Source: a bacterium
Lineage (GTDB): Bacteria > UBP6 > UBA1177 > JAKLFG01
Reading direction: 5' to 3'
Length of the DNA: 64,000 nt
NCBI GenBank assembly: GCA_022711315.1
Contig: JAKLFG010000002.1
Span: 33,844 to 97,843 of the forward strand
Position 1 is the stretch's first letter. Each line of letters opens with the position of its first letter. Shown piece after piece: positions 8,091 to 16,608 of the stretch. A model generated the notes under the pieces. That model did not search any database. It was given only the letters and a program-made list of their open reading frames with translations, and had not been told where the DNA came from. Position numbers and translations under genes: made by a program.

Positions 8091-9574
8091 ATCACCATCA
8101 GGGCACAGCCGCCCGAGCCACCTGAGCGCGGAGCGGTCCCGGTGTCGGGAACGACGACGCTATCGGGGTTCTCTTCGGTATCGGCGACCGCCGTCTCGTC
8201 GGTGACCGGCTCCCCGTCCGGCGTCACGGGATCGGTATCGGCGACCGGCGGCTGGCACGGCGTGGTGTCGAAATAGGTGCAGTCATCCTTGCAGGGAGCG
8301 TCGGTCCCTTCGGCGTAGTTACCGAGCGTCGAGCAGTCGGTCGCGTTGCCGTCGCAGAATTCGTTCCCTTCCTTCTTGCCGTCACCGCAGACGGTCTCCT
8401 CGCACCCCGAGTCGTCCCAGCCGTCGCAGGTGTCGTTGCACGGCGCCAGCGTCCCCGATTTGTACTGGCCGAGCGAGGCGCAATCTATCGTGTTGGAATC
8501 GCATATCTCGGGCGACTTTACCTTCTCGTCGCCGCACACCGGCGGCTTTTCCTGACAGACGGTGAGGTCGTAGCCCCAGCACCCTTCGTGGCAGGGCGCC
8601 ATGACGCCCGGCACATACTCCTCGCCCAGCGTGGCGCAGTCGATCTCGTCGCCCGGGCCGCACTCGTCATCCTCGTCGCCGCAGACGAGCGTCTCGATAA
8701 GTCCGTGGCCGGTGAATTCCTCCACCGCCGCGTTTATCCAGTCGCGGTAGGGCAGGACATAGGTGTAGTAGTTGCCGTAGGTCGGGTAGCAGGTCTGCCC
8801 GCCGAACGAGGTGATGCCCGACACCACATAGGCCTCGTTCTGGGTCGTGAGGAACGGCCCGCCCGAATCGCCCTGACAACTGCCCGACGGGTTGCCGATC
8901 TCGAGGATGTTCTTTCCGTACGGTTTAAGCTTGAGTATCTTCGAGTCGCCCATGCGGTGGATGCCCGAATCGAACGCGTCGCTCGCGGTGATGCCGTAGC
9001 CGACGATCTTTCCCTCGTCCCCGACCGCCTCGGCCGGGTCGTTGCGGATGCCGTAAGGAGCAAGGTGGTATATCTTGCGGTCGAGATGGATGACCGCCAT
9101 GTCGACATTCTCACCCCACGAAGAGATGTTGCCGGTCCATGTCTCATGTTTCTTGATGGCCTGCGCGTTGGCGAGTATCTCTCCGGCGAACATGTTGGCG
9201 CCGTTGCGGACGACGACCTTGTCGGGATTCGCCACCCCGTCGAGCACCAACTGGTAGTTCTCCCTGAGATACACACAATGCCCCGCCGTGAGCAGTACCT
9301 CGGGGTCAATAAGCGTCGCGGTGCAGGCGCCCTGTCCGGTCACGCCCCCCTGCGTCACCGTCATCACGAGACCGACGACCCCGCGGAACTGCGTGTAGCC
9401 GGTCTCGGTACCGTTCGTTATCATCGGCACCTTTTCGCCGAGCGATAAGACCGGGATACCCCGCTCCATCAGCCACTGTTCGATCTCGTTGAGCCCGTTG
9501 ACACCCGGCTGTTCGAAAGCGCCGAGCATCGTCGAGAAAAGAAAGAACATCATTGCCATCATCGTCCGTACCAT
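8087..9574 (-). CDS. secreted trypsin-like serine protease with Cys-rich repeats and Cys tail
   Basis: A 495-aa protein with an ordinary signal peptide (MVRTMMAMMFFLFSTMLGAF), then a chymotrypsin-fold protease. The catalytic triad is His99 (TAGHCV), Asp158 (NVDMAVIHL) and Ser237 (CQGDSGGPF). Three ~45-residue Cys-rich repeats follow, each starting VCGD and containing DC..LG......APC...C. An Asp/Thr/Pro-rich linker then leads to the terminal GGSGGCALMVI. The linker-plus-Cys tail recurs in other secreted proteins here and may anchor the enzyme. The start at 9574 follows GGAGG by five bases; a Met four codons upstream lacks a ribosome-binding site. The enzyme should act outside the cytoplasm; the substrate is unknown. 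Confidence 0.88.
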   Translation of the reverse strand: MVRTMMAMMFFLFSTMLGAFEQPGVNGLNEIEQWLMERGIPVLSLGEKVPMITNGTETGYTQFRGVVGLVMTVTQGGVTGQGACTATLIDPEVLLTAGHCVYLRENYQLVLDGVANPDKVVVRNGANMFAGEILANAQAIKKHETWTGNISSWGENVDMAVIHLDRKIYHLAPYGIRNDPAEAVGDEGKIVGYGITASDAFDSGIHRMGDSKILKLKPYGKNILEIGNPSGSCQGDSGGPFLTTQNEAYVVSGITSFGGQTCYPTYGNYYTYVLPYRDWINAAVEEFTGHGLIETLVCGDEDDECGPGDEIDCATLGEEYVPGVMAPCHEGCWGYDLTVCQEKPPVCGDEKVKSPEICDSNTIDCASLGQYKSGTLAPCNDTCDGWDDSGCEETVCGDGKKEGNEFCDGNATDCSTLGNYAEGTDAPCKDDCTYFDTTPCQPPVADTDPVTPDGEPVTDETAVADTEENPDSVVVPDTGTAPRSGGSGGCALMVI

Positions 9575-9600
9575 GTCAACCTCCATGACCGTATTGCGGC

Positions 9601-9629
9601 ATTCTACCTCTGATTAGGAGAAGAAGCAA
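9601..9629 (-). promoter_or_regulatory. sigma-70-type promoter for the trypsin-like protease
   Basis: Minus strand: TTGCTT (9629-9624), 17-bp spacer, TAGAAT (9606-9601), about 27 bp before the start at 9574. Confidence 0.6.
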
Positions 9630-9674
9630 GTGCGGGTCCGGCAGTTTTTCGTTAGTTCTTACGGATGGTTGGAT

Positions 9675-11153
9675 CTACCAGAGTCGGACGAGGCCGCACC
9701 CGCCGGAGGTATCGTCGGCGGGCGCGGTATCGTCGCTTGCGGGGGAGTCGTCGGTCGTATCATCGGTGTCGGGCACCTCTTCGGCAACGGCGTGGTCGTA
9801 GAGGGTGAGCGACGGATCGCCGAAATAGTTGAGCATCAGTTTGTGGTCAATGACGCGGAAGACCGTTTCATCGCCCAGTTCGTCGCGAAGGTCGGCGAAA
9901 ATGCGACCCGCATAGCCGCCCTTCAGGATGCGGTCGAAGAAGAGCACCGCGGTATTGTCCTCGGCGAAGGTGCTGGTGTCGAGTGGCGCATCCTGTTCCA
10001 GCCACTTCATCGCCGAGGGGTCGGTGACGCTCGACGCGCTGATGATGCCGACCGCCGCGCCGTCGGCCATGAACCGGTGCGTTATCGATCCGGGGTCGCT
10101 CGTAAAGCCGACCAGACACGATATCGCGACGACGAACGAGGGCTGTCCCGAGGCGATGTCGGCGCCGTCGTCGGCATCGATCATGAGCGGACTGTCGACC
10201 TCGTCGTTCTCACCCAGATCGTTGCCGTTCGTATCCTCGCGCCAGACGGTCCGCGCGACGCCCGTCGGCATCCCGTGGCCGCCCCAGAGCACCATGCCGT
10301 AGCCCTTCTTCCACTCCGCCTTGAGGTTCTCCTGCGTCAGCGCCAACTCGTGTTCGAACCGGCTCGGATAGTGCCCCTCGGCCTCGTAGAGCCGCGTGTA
10401 GGTGACGCCGCTGTGCGACGGCAGAATGTTGTGGATGAACCATTCGGCCGTCTCGGCCGTCTCCTTATTCTCGTGCATCGTCTGGAAGACCTTGTAGCCG
10501 TCGAACCAGATGAACGAGAGCGGGAAGAGCATCTTCTTCCGGTAGGCGGTCGCCTCCTCCGCCATCCGCATATAGCCGACGATATGCGACAGGAGCGTGT
10601 CGAGTTCGTCCAGATCGCCGAAATAGACCGGGATGCGGCCAATAGCGAGTTCCGATCCGAAGTCGATGCCGCCTTCGCCCATGTCGACCGGCAACTGCGC
10701 GAGTATGCCGTCCTCGTTGAGGTCCCACGACCCCGAGAGGTCGCCGTAATAGAGATCGGTCGGTATCTTCACGCAGGAATAGCCGGTGTCGCCACACGGG
10801 TCGGAGACGCCGTCGCCCAGCGGCTGGCCGAGCACCATCGGCACATCGCCCAGTTTCGGCGACGGATCGCCGAGGAAGAGCGCGAAATCGTACCCGGCGC
10901 GGTTGGCCACGAGCCATTCCCGTATCTTCGCGGCGCGCGCCGGACCTTTTTCATCCGCCCCGCCGTAGTCGCTCTCGGTGACCACGCGGACGGTGAAGCC
11001 GCGCTTCTCCTTCTCGGCGATGAGGTCGCCGAGCACCGCCGAACCGTTCTTGATGTGGTCGGTCGTCACGATGAGGAGTCCCTTCCCGCCGTCGACCGCC
11101 GCGAGCGGCAACGCCACCAAAAGCACCGCGAGCAACATGATCATCCGTTTCAT
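9675..11153 (-). CDS. C25 (gingipain-like) cysteine protease with Cys tail
   Basis: A 492-aa secreted protein. The signal peptide is MKRMIMLLAVLLVALPLAA, and the mature part begins with the caspase/gingipain-like element GLLIVTTDHI. The likely catalytic dyad is His293 (LWGGHGMPTG) and Cys346 (VAISCLVGF), the GHG...C order expected for peptidase family C25. FLGDPSP and IGRIPVYFGD are also typical of the family. The protein ends FGDPSLTLYDH, then a Thr/Asp linker and the terminal SGGCGLVRLW. No C-terminal Por secretion domain is present, unlike Bacteroidetes gingipains. The start at 11153 has a GAGGG-type ribosome-binding site and begins a clean signal peptide. It lies 11 bp after the lipoprotein gene at 11165-12685 and is probably in the same operon. 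Confidence 0.82.
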   Translation of the reverse strand: MKRMIMLLAVLLVALPLAAVDGGKGLLIVTTDHIKNGSAVLGDLIAEKEKRGFTVRVVTESDYGGADEKGPARAAKIREWLVANRAGYDFALFLGDPSPKLGDVPMVLGQPLGDGVSDPCGDTGYSCVKIPTDLYYGDLSGSWDLNEDGILAQLPVDMGEGGIDFGSELAIGRIPVYFGDLDELDTLLSHIVGYMRMAEEATAYRKKMLFPLSFIWFDGYKVFQTMHENKETAETAEWFIHNILPSHSGVTYTRLYEAEGHYPSRFEHELALTQENLKAEWKKGYGMVLWGGHGMPTGVARTVWREDTNGNDLGENDEVDSPLMIDADDGADIASGQPSFVVAISCLVGFTSDPGSITHRFMADGAAVGIISASSVTDPSAMKWLEQDAPLDTSTFAEDNTAVLFFDRILKGGYAGRIFADLRDELGDETVFRVIDHKLMLNYFGDPSLTLYDHAVAEEVPDTDDTTDDSPASDDTAPADDTSGGCGLVRLW

Positions 11154-11164
11154 GGCGCCCTCCC

Positions 11165-12685
11165 TCACGGTTCGACCGCGTCGAAGGCGGAGCACTCGAT
11201 CACGGTCGTGTAGTTCTCGTTGCAGCCGCAGAGTTTATCGGGGCTGTCGACCTCGAAGACCTGCATCATATAGGTTTCGTCGGTCGTCAGCGTGATATTG
11301 GCCGCCGACTGGATCTCCTCCCCCACCGCGAACGAGGTGTTGCCGCCGATGCAGTAGAGTACCGCCGAGGTGGCCGGGAGCGGCGCGAGCACCGCTGTCG
11401 GGCAGACCTTCTGGTAGGTGACGCTGTTGACCTGCTTCTCTTCAACAGAAAAGAGCTGAACGAACGCCTTCTCGCCGTCGCCGATCCCCGCGAAGAGGCA
11501 CGAGGCGTCACCCTTTTCCTTCGCGTCGAGCAGCATCTGCTTATCGACGATAGCGGCGAAGTAGTTATATTTGTAATGGTTCTGCCCGCCGACCTCCTCG
11601 ATCCCGCCGAGCGATTCGACCGACACCAGTTCCTGTCCCGTCGTCCCGAGCGAGGTGGAACCGATGGCGATATAGTCGCTCGCCTCGACCGCCTCTCCCG
11701 CGACCTTCACGGTGAAGGTGCCGAAACCGGCGGTGTTCTGCTGAATCCCCGCTTCGTTGATGACCCCCTTGAAGGTGTAGGTCGCGCTCGTGTCACCCGC
11801 CCCGTCGAGGAAGTCCTCCGGCAGGTCGCAGTCGAGTTTCGACACATCCTTCACCAGTTCATCCTCGTACTGCTCCTTGGTGATGGTCGCGTCGTTGAGT
11901 TTGAAGGTGCACCACTGCCCCTCGTATTCTTCGTAGCCGGTGAGTTTTGTCGGATCGAAGTCGGCGGTCAGCGCGATGTTGCCCCACGCGAGCAGGTTCT
12001 CGCCCGGCGTGAAGTCGGTGTTGTTCGCGAAGTTCACGAACAGCCGCGACTCCTCCGGCTTGTCGAGCACCGCGATCATACAGCGGCGCCACACGATGCT
12101 GTTGTCGGCGCGGTTCAGATAGGTGGTGTGGAGCAGATTCGTCCGCGCCTCAAGCGCCTCGGCGGTCGCCTCGGGCGTTTTGTCTTTTTTGATCCCTCCA
12201 AGTTTCGTCACCGGCATCCCGACTATGATCGTGTAGTAGAGGACATAACTCCCCTCCTGCTTGAGATCACCGTGCGCGCCGAAGATGATATGTTCGGTCC
12301 CGGCCAGTTCGCCGTACTGTTCCTCGTCGTCGGGATAGATGAGCCGATAGGCGGTGGGATAGTCGTTCATCGTGATGGCGATATCGCCGAGTTCGAGCGT
12401 CAGGTCCATCACCCCTTTCGTGTCGGTCTGCGCAAGAACATCTTCATAGGAATTTATGAGTCCCTTGAATTCGAACAGCACCGTGCGTTCGGGTGTGTTG
12501 AAATCGTCGCCCGGCTTGGTCGGCGTCGCCGTGTCGGCATCGGGCGCCACCGTATCGGTATCGGTCACCGCCTCACCGTCATCCGGGGTTGTCTCATCGG
12601 TCCCAGCGGCCGGATCGTCGCCGCATCCGCTACAGAACAGGAGCGCCGCCAGCGCCCCGATCATCATGCCATGCTTTCTTTTCAT
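11165..12685 (-). CDS. lipoprotein with an internally duplicated ~220-residue unit
   Basis: A 506-aa predicted lipoprotein. The signal ends LLFCSGC (Cys21) and is followed by an Asp/Thr linker to about residue 63. The mature part looks like two copies of one module: LFEFKGLIN...DITLxxDY-like at about 70-100 and YTFKGVIN...EASDYIAIG about 225 residues later. I do not recognise the family. The start is set by GGAGG and by the signal peptide. It heads a likely two-gene operon with the C25 protease and is divergent from a tetR gene, with a palindromic operator over its probable promoter. Repression by that TetR protein is a reasonable inference. Confidence 0.75.
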   Translation of the reverse strand: MKRKHGMMIGALAALLFCSGCGDDPAAGTDETTPDDGEAVTDTDTVAPDADTATPTKPGDDFNTPERTVLFEFKGLINSYEDVLAQTDTKGVMDLTLELGDIAITMNDYPTAYRLIYPDDEEQYGELAGTEHIIFGAHGDLKQEGSYVLYYTIIVGMPVTKLGGIKKDKTPEATAEALEARTNLLHTTYLNRADNSIVWRRCMIAVLDKPEESRLFVNFANNTDFTPGENLLAWGNIALTADFDPTKLTGYEEYEGQWCTFKLNDATITKEQYEDELVKDVSKLDCDLPEDFLDGAGDTSATYTFKGVINEAGIQQNTAGFGTFTVKVAGEAVEASDYIAIGSTSLGTTGQELVSVESLGGIEEVGGQNHYKYNYFAAIVDKQMLLDAKEKGDASCLFAGIGDGEKAFVQLFSVEEKQVNSVTYQKVCPTAVLAPLPATSAVLYCIGGNTSFAVGEEIQSAANITLTTDETYMMQVFEVDSPDKLCGCNENYTTVIECSAFDAVEP

Positions 12686-12715
12686 CGTCGCCTCCATCAC
12701 GCGGTCAAAAAAACA

Positions 12716-12739
12716 AACTAACCGAACGGTCGGTCAGTT
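12716..12739. promoter_or_regulatory. palindromic TetR-type operator
   Basis: A 24-bp imperfect palindrome: left half AACTAACCGAAC, right half GGTCGGTCAGTT, with 10 of 12 positions per arm complementary. It lies between the divergent lipoprotein (start 12685) and tetR (start 12854) genes. On the minus strand it begins over a TATAAC -10-like hexamer (12742-12737), so a bound protein would block that promoter. The GACCGACCG-type half-site resembles operators of several TetR/AcrR repressors. Confidence 0.6.
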
Positions 12740-12805
12740 ATACGCAATAGGCGTGCGAAACTTTTTTGTTTTATGAATTCAGATAGTTGTAAAAGACGCA
12801 AAAAC

Positions 12806-12833
12806 TTTACATCAGCAACCATCGTGGCATACT
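12806..12833 (+). promoter_or_regulatory. possible sigma-70-type promoter for tetR
   Basis: TTTACA (12806-12811), 16-bp spacer, CATACT (12828-12833), giving a very short leader before ATG 12854. Moderate match; it lies about 70 bp from the operator. Confidence 0.35.
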
Positions 12834-12853
12834 AGCGGACGGTGGACCGAACG

Positions 12854-13486
12854 ATGACGAAAAAAGCAGTCGCGACAGCGCGGCCCGACGGCCGTAAAGA
12901 GAAAGGACGCAAGATACGCGAACAGATCCTTGTCGCCGCCTTGGAACTGGCCGGCGAACAGGGCTCCGCCGCCCTCACGGCGCGCAATCTCGCCGAACGG
13001 GTCGGCATATCGAAGGCGAATCTCTACCATCATTTCAAGAATATGGCGGAGATACGGACCGCCGCGGCCATCCACTTTCTCGACATACTCAAGCCCACCT
13101 CCTTCGAAGAACCCTATACCGATCCGCATCTTTTTCTTTCTGATCTCATCGCGGGGGTCGCCGACTTCCTCCGGTCCAACAAGAAACTGAACGCGGGCTA
13201 CGGCATCATCTTCTCCAACGAGGCGCGTGTCGATCCCGGCTTTCTGCGGACCATCGAAAAGAAGGTGATGGGGCGGAAGTCCTTCGTGCGCGAAAAGATC
13301 AGAGCGATGATGGGGCTGCCGGCGGACGACCCGGAGATAGAACGGATACTGCTTGCGCTCGACATCATGCGCGAAGGGGTCATCGTCTATATCGCCGACA
13401 CCAGCATGGAGACGGCGCGCTGCCGGGAGGTGTGGAACACGACGGTCGACATCCTACTGGAACGACTTGAGAAAATAAAAATATAA
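12854..13486 (+). CDS. TetR/AcrR-family transcriptional regulator
   Basis: A 210-aa regulator with an N-terminal TetR helix-turn-helix: REQILVAALELAGEQG, LTARNLAERVGISKANLYHHF, then a ligand-binding domain whose sequence is not diagnostic. The SKANLYHHFKNMAEI segment is the canonical recognition helix region. A basic N-terminal tail (KKAVATARPDGRKEKGRK) precedes it. The ATG at 12854 has GGTGGA seven bases upstream; an in-frame GTG at 12842 is an alternative that adds four residues. It is divergent from the duplicated-lipoprotein/C25-protease operon, with a palindrome between them, so it most likely represses that operon. The effector is unknown. Confidence 0.88.
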   Translation: MTKKAVATARPDGRKEKGRKIREQILVAALELAGEQGSAALTARNLAERVGISKANLYHHFKNMAEIRTAAAIHFLDILKPTSFEEPYTDPHLFLSDLIAGVADFLRSNKKLNAGYGIIFSNEARVDPGFLRTIEKKVMGRKSFVREKIRAMMGLPADDPEIERILLALDIMREGVIVYIADTSMETARCREVWNTTVDILLERLEKIKI

Positions 13487-13512
13487 CGCGACCGCTTCTT
13501 TGCCCCATTCGC

Positions 13513-13540
13513 TTGCTTTTTCATACGACATGGCTATTAT
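13513..13540 (+). promoter_or_regulatory. sigma-70-type promoter for the GGDEF gene
   Basis: TTGCTT (13513-13518), 16-bp spacer, TATTAT (13535-13540). It supports the GTG start at 13564; a longer open frame beginning at 13513 would lie inside this promoter. Confidence 0.6.
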
Positions 13541-13563
13541 TGGAGCGTCCGAGGGAGGAATCG

Positions 13564-16500
13564 GTGTTCGTGCGCCATCTTATCGCCATCTTCACATTGC
13601 TGGTACCCTTTTGTCTGCTTGCGCTGAACCCCGACCGTCCGATAAACCACTACATCCATGAATCGTGGATAGACAAGGACGGTCTGCCGGTCAACACCAT
13701 CACCGCTATAACCCAGACCCCCGACGGCTACCTGTGGCTCGGCACCGAGGAGGGGCTCGTCCGGTTCGACGGCATCCGCTTCGTCACCTACACCGAGGAG
13801 AACACCCCCGCCTTCGCCTCGCGTCACATCATGAGTCTGCTCGTCGATCATCGCGGCACGCTGTGGATCGGCACCTACAACGGACTCGTCCGCCATGAAG
13901 CGGGCCGCTTCTCGCGGCTGGAGGGGGCGCCGCTCCCGACGGCGGTGTTCGGCCTCGCCGGCGACCGGCGCGGCGTGTTGTGGATCGCGGCCGCCAACGG
14001 GCTCTTCTCCCTCAAGGATGAGGTCGTGACCCGCTACGGCGTCGACGACGGGTTCCCGAGCGACGAGATGTGGTCGCTCGCGATCGACCGCGAACAGGCG
14101 GTCTGGGTCTCCTCGGGACGGATCAACCTCTGCCGATTCACGCCCGATGCGAAACCCACCTGTTTCGCCTACCCCGATCTCATCACCAAGGTCTACCTCG
14201 ACCGGCGGCACCGACTCTGGATAGGCACCTACGCCGGGAGTCGCCTGCATCAGGACACCGGGCCGGTCGTCCAGTACCTCTCTCCCGGCGTCCCACTGTA
14301 CGCCGAGGTGATGCACGAGGACCGCGACGGCAACCTCTGGATCGGCTCCCGCGAACAGGAACTGGTCAAAAAATCTCCGCGCGACCGCATATTCCACAAC
14401 GATGTGCTCCACGACCCCATCGGGCCGATCAAGGCGATATTCGAGGACCGCGAACGGAACCTCTGGGTCGGCACCGGCGGCAACGGCCTGCACCGCTTCT
14501 CCGACAGCCGCATCGCCGTCTACGGCCAACGGAGCGGGCTCAGCACCGACATCGTCCTGCCGGTGCAGCGCACCTCCTCGGGCGTCGTGTTCGGCACCTA
14601 CGACGGCAAACTGTACCGCCTGAGCGAGAACGAACTCGAACCGGTGCCGCTCACCGGCGTCCCGCCGATCATGCTCGCGCTCACGATCATCGAGGATCGC
14701 ACCGGCCTCCTGTGGGTCGGCTCGCGCGGCCAGGGGCTGATACAGGTGCCACGGCAGGGACCGGCGCGCGAATTCAAGGTGCCCTCGGAGGTCCGGTCGG
14801 TCGCGGCGCTCTACGAGGACCGGAGCGGCGCGATATGGATGGCGCTCCGCGGCGACGCACTCCTGCGCTGGGACGGCGAACGGTTCGAACGGTTCGACGA
14901 CCCGAAGGATTTCTTCGCCAATGTCCACACCATCCGTGAGTCGCCGGGCGGCGATCTGTGGCTCGCGAGCGGCGCGGCCGGTCTCGCGATGCGGCGCGGC
15001 GACACCTTCATCTTCGGCGAATCGCTTTTCCGGGACGCGCTTCCCTCGCGCGCCATCCAGACCCTGCACCCCGACAGCCGCGGACTTTTGTGGATATCGA
15101 CCAACGGGAGCGGCCTGTTCATCTGGAACGGCGAACGGATCACGCCGGTCAAGGTGCCTGAGGGGATGTCGGTGAGTCTGGTATACAACATCATCGAGGA
15201 CCATATCGCCAACCTCTGGATGAGCACCAACCGCGGCATACTGCGGCTCGAACGGAGCGAGGTCGATCTCTACCTGCGCGGCAGCATACCGCACCTTTCG
15301 CCGCTCGTGTTCACCACCTCACACGGGCTCAAGAGCGCCGAATGCGTCGGCGGCGTCCAGCAGACGGCCGATCGCGGGAGCGACGGAAAACTCTATTTCG
15401 CGACGGTCAAGGGGCTCGCGGTCATCGACCCCGACAATCTGCCGACCAACATCATCCGGCCGCCGGTCCGCATCGAGCAGGTGGTGGTCGACAACCGGCC
15501 GCTCTCGCCCGCCGAGTTGGAGGCGCCCGATCTCGAAAAAGGGATAGCGCGCCTCGAGGTGCACTATACCGCGCTCAGTTTCATCAATCCGAGTTATATC
15601 ACCTTCAAGTACAAACTGGAGGGGTTCGACCCCTTCTGGGTATCGGTAGGGAACAACCGCGCCGCCTACTACACGAACCTGAAGCCGGGCGAATACACCT
15701 TCCGCGTCATCGCCGCGAACAGCGACGGCATCTGGAACGAGGAGGGAGCATCGTTCTCCTTCCGCATCCGGCCGCTGTTCTACCAGACCGTATGGTTCTA
15801 CTTTTTCCTCACCGGGTCGGTGCTACTCTGCGGCTATCTGATATTCCTGCTCCGCGTCCGGACGATACGGGCCCAGAACCGGCGGCTCTCGTCGCTCGTC
15901 GAGGAAAAGACGCGCGACCTTACCAGCATCAACGAGCGGCTCCGCGAGATGTCGCTCATCGACCCGCTCACCGGGTTGCGGAACCGCCGCTACTTCAGCG
16001 ACATCCTCAAGGCGGAGGCGGCGAGTTACCTGCGGGCCCGGGCGCGCGTCGCGAGCGGGCTCGACCAGCGCAACATCGATCAGGACAAGGTGTGGGGCGT
16101 GTTCCTCGCCGACGCCGATTATTTCAAGCAGGTGAACGACCGGTTCGGACACGATTCGGGCGATCTGATACTGACCCAGCTGGCGACGCTCTTCCGCAAC
16201 GCCGTGCGCGCCGACGATGTCGTCATCCGCTGGGGTGGCGAGGAGTTCCTCGTCGTGCTCCGGAACAGCGTCCCCGACTATCTCCCCGCGTTCGCCGAAA
16301 AACTGCGGACGCTCGTGCAGAACTCGTTCCTGCGGACCGCCGGCGGCGATCTCATCCGCAAGACCGTTTCCATCGGCTTCGTTCCGCTTCCCTTCTACCG
16401 CGCCGACCCTGAGCGGATAACGATCGAACAGGCCGTTTCCATCGCCGATCTCGGGCTCTATTACGCCAAGCAGAACGGGCGCAACCGCTCCGTTCACATC

Positions 16501-16608
16501 GAGGCGGGCGGTCGCATCGCCGACACCGCGCCCGAAGAGATGCAGAAGATGCTCGCCGACCTCGACGCGTCGGTCAGGAACGGGTTCTTCTCCATCGCGG
16601 AAAAATAA
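13564..16608 (+). CDS. two-component-type propeller sensor diguanylate cyclase
   Basis: A 1014-aa inner-membrane sensor. After a signal peptide (VRHLIAIFTLLVPFCLLAL) come about 13 Reg_prop repeats of the form xLWxGTxxGLxRxxx, enough for two seven-bladed propellers in the periplasm. A Y_Y_Y domain (YKLEGFDPFW, LKPGEYTFRV) follows, then a transmembrane helix (FYFFLTGSVLLCGYLIFLL), a coiled coil, and a GGDEF domain. The active site GGEEF is at 891-895 and the inhibitory RxxD (RADD) at 882-885, so c-di-GMP synthesis with product inhibition is expected. There is no histidine kinase domain, so it is a one-piece sensor-to-c-di-GMP protein. The GTG start at 13564 follows GGAGG by five bases. Its 3' end overlaps the convergent xseA by 35 bp. 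Confidence 0.92.
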   Translation: MFVRHLIAIFTLLVPFCLLALNPDRPINHYIHESWIDKDGLPVNTITAITQTPDGYLWLGTEEGLVRFDGIRFVTYTEENTPAFASRHIMSLLVDHRGTLWIGTYNGLVRHEAGRFSRLEGAPLPTAVFGLAGDRRGVLWIAAANGLFSLKDEVVTRYGVDDGFPSDEMWSLAIDREQAVWVSSGRINLCRFTPDAKPTCFAYPDLITKVYLDRRHRLWIGTYAGSRLHQDTGPVVQYLSPGVPLYAEVMHEDRDGNLWIGSREQELVKKSPRDRIFHNDVLHDPIGPIKAIFEDRERNLWVGTGGNGLHRFSDSRIAVYGQRSGLSTDIVLPVQRTSSGVVFGTYDGKLYRLSENELEPVPLTGVPPIMLALTIIEDRTGLLWVGSRGQGLIQVPRQGPAREFKVPSEVRSVAALYEDRSGAIWMALRGDALLRWDGERFERFDDPKDFFANVHTIRESPGGDLWLASGAAGLAMRRGDTFIFGESLFRDALPSRAIQTLHPDSRGLLWISTNGSGLFIWNGERITPVKVPEGMSVSLVYNIIEDHIANLWMSTNRGILRLERSEVDLYLRGSIPHLSPLVFTTSHGLKSAECVGGVQQTADRGSDGKLYFATVKGLAVIDPDNLPTNIIRPPVRIEQVVVDNRPLSPAELEAPDLEKGIARLEVHYTALSFINPSYITFKYKLEGFDPFWVSVGNNRAAYYTNLKPGEYTFRVIAANSDGIWNEEGASFSFRIRPLFYQTVWFYFFLTGSVLLCGYLIFLLRVRTIRAQNRRLSSLVEEKTRDLTSINERLREMSLIDPLTGLRNRRYFSDILKAEAASYLRARARVASGLDQRNIDQDKVWGVFLADADYFKQVNDRFGHDSGDLILTQLATLFRNAVRADDVVIRWGGEEFLVVLRNSVPDYLPAFAEKLRTLVQNSFLRTAGGDLIRKTVSIGFVPLPFYRADPERITIEQAVSIADLGLYYAKQNGRNRSVHIEAGGRIADTAPEEMQKMLADLDASVRNGFFSIAEK

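Noticed and set aside
8087..8110. Cys tails as CaaX-like prenylation motifs
   Set aside because: The resemblance (Cys followed by aliphatic residues) is superficial; lengths after the Cys vary and bacteria are not known to prenylate exported proteins this way.
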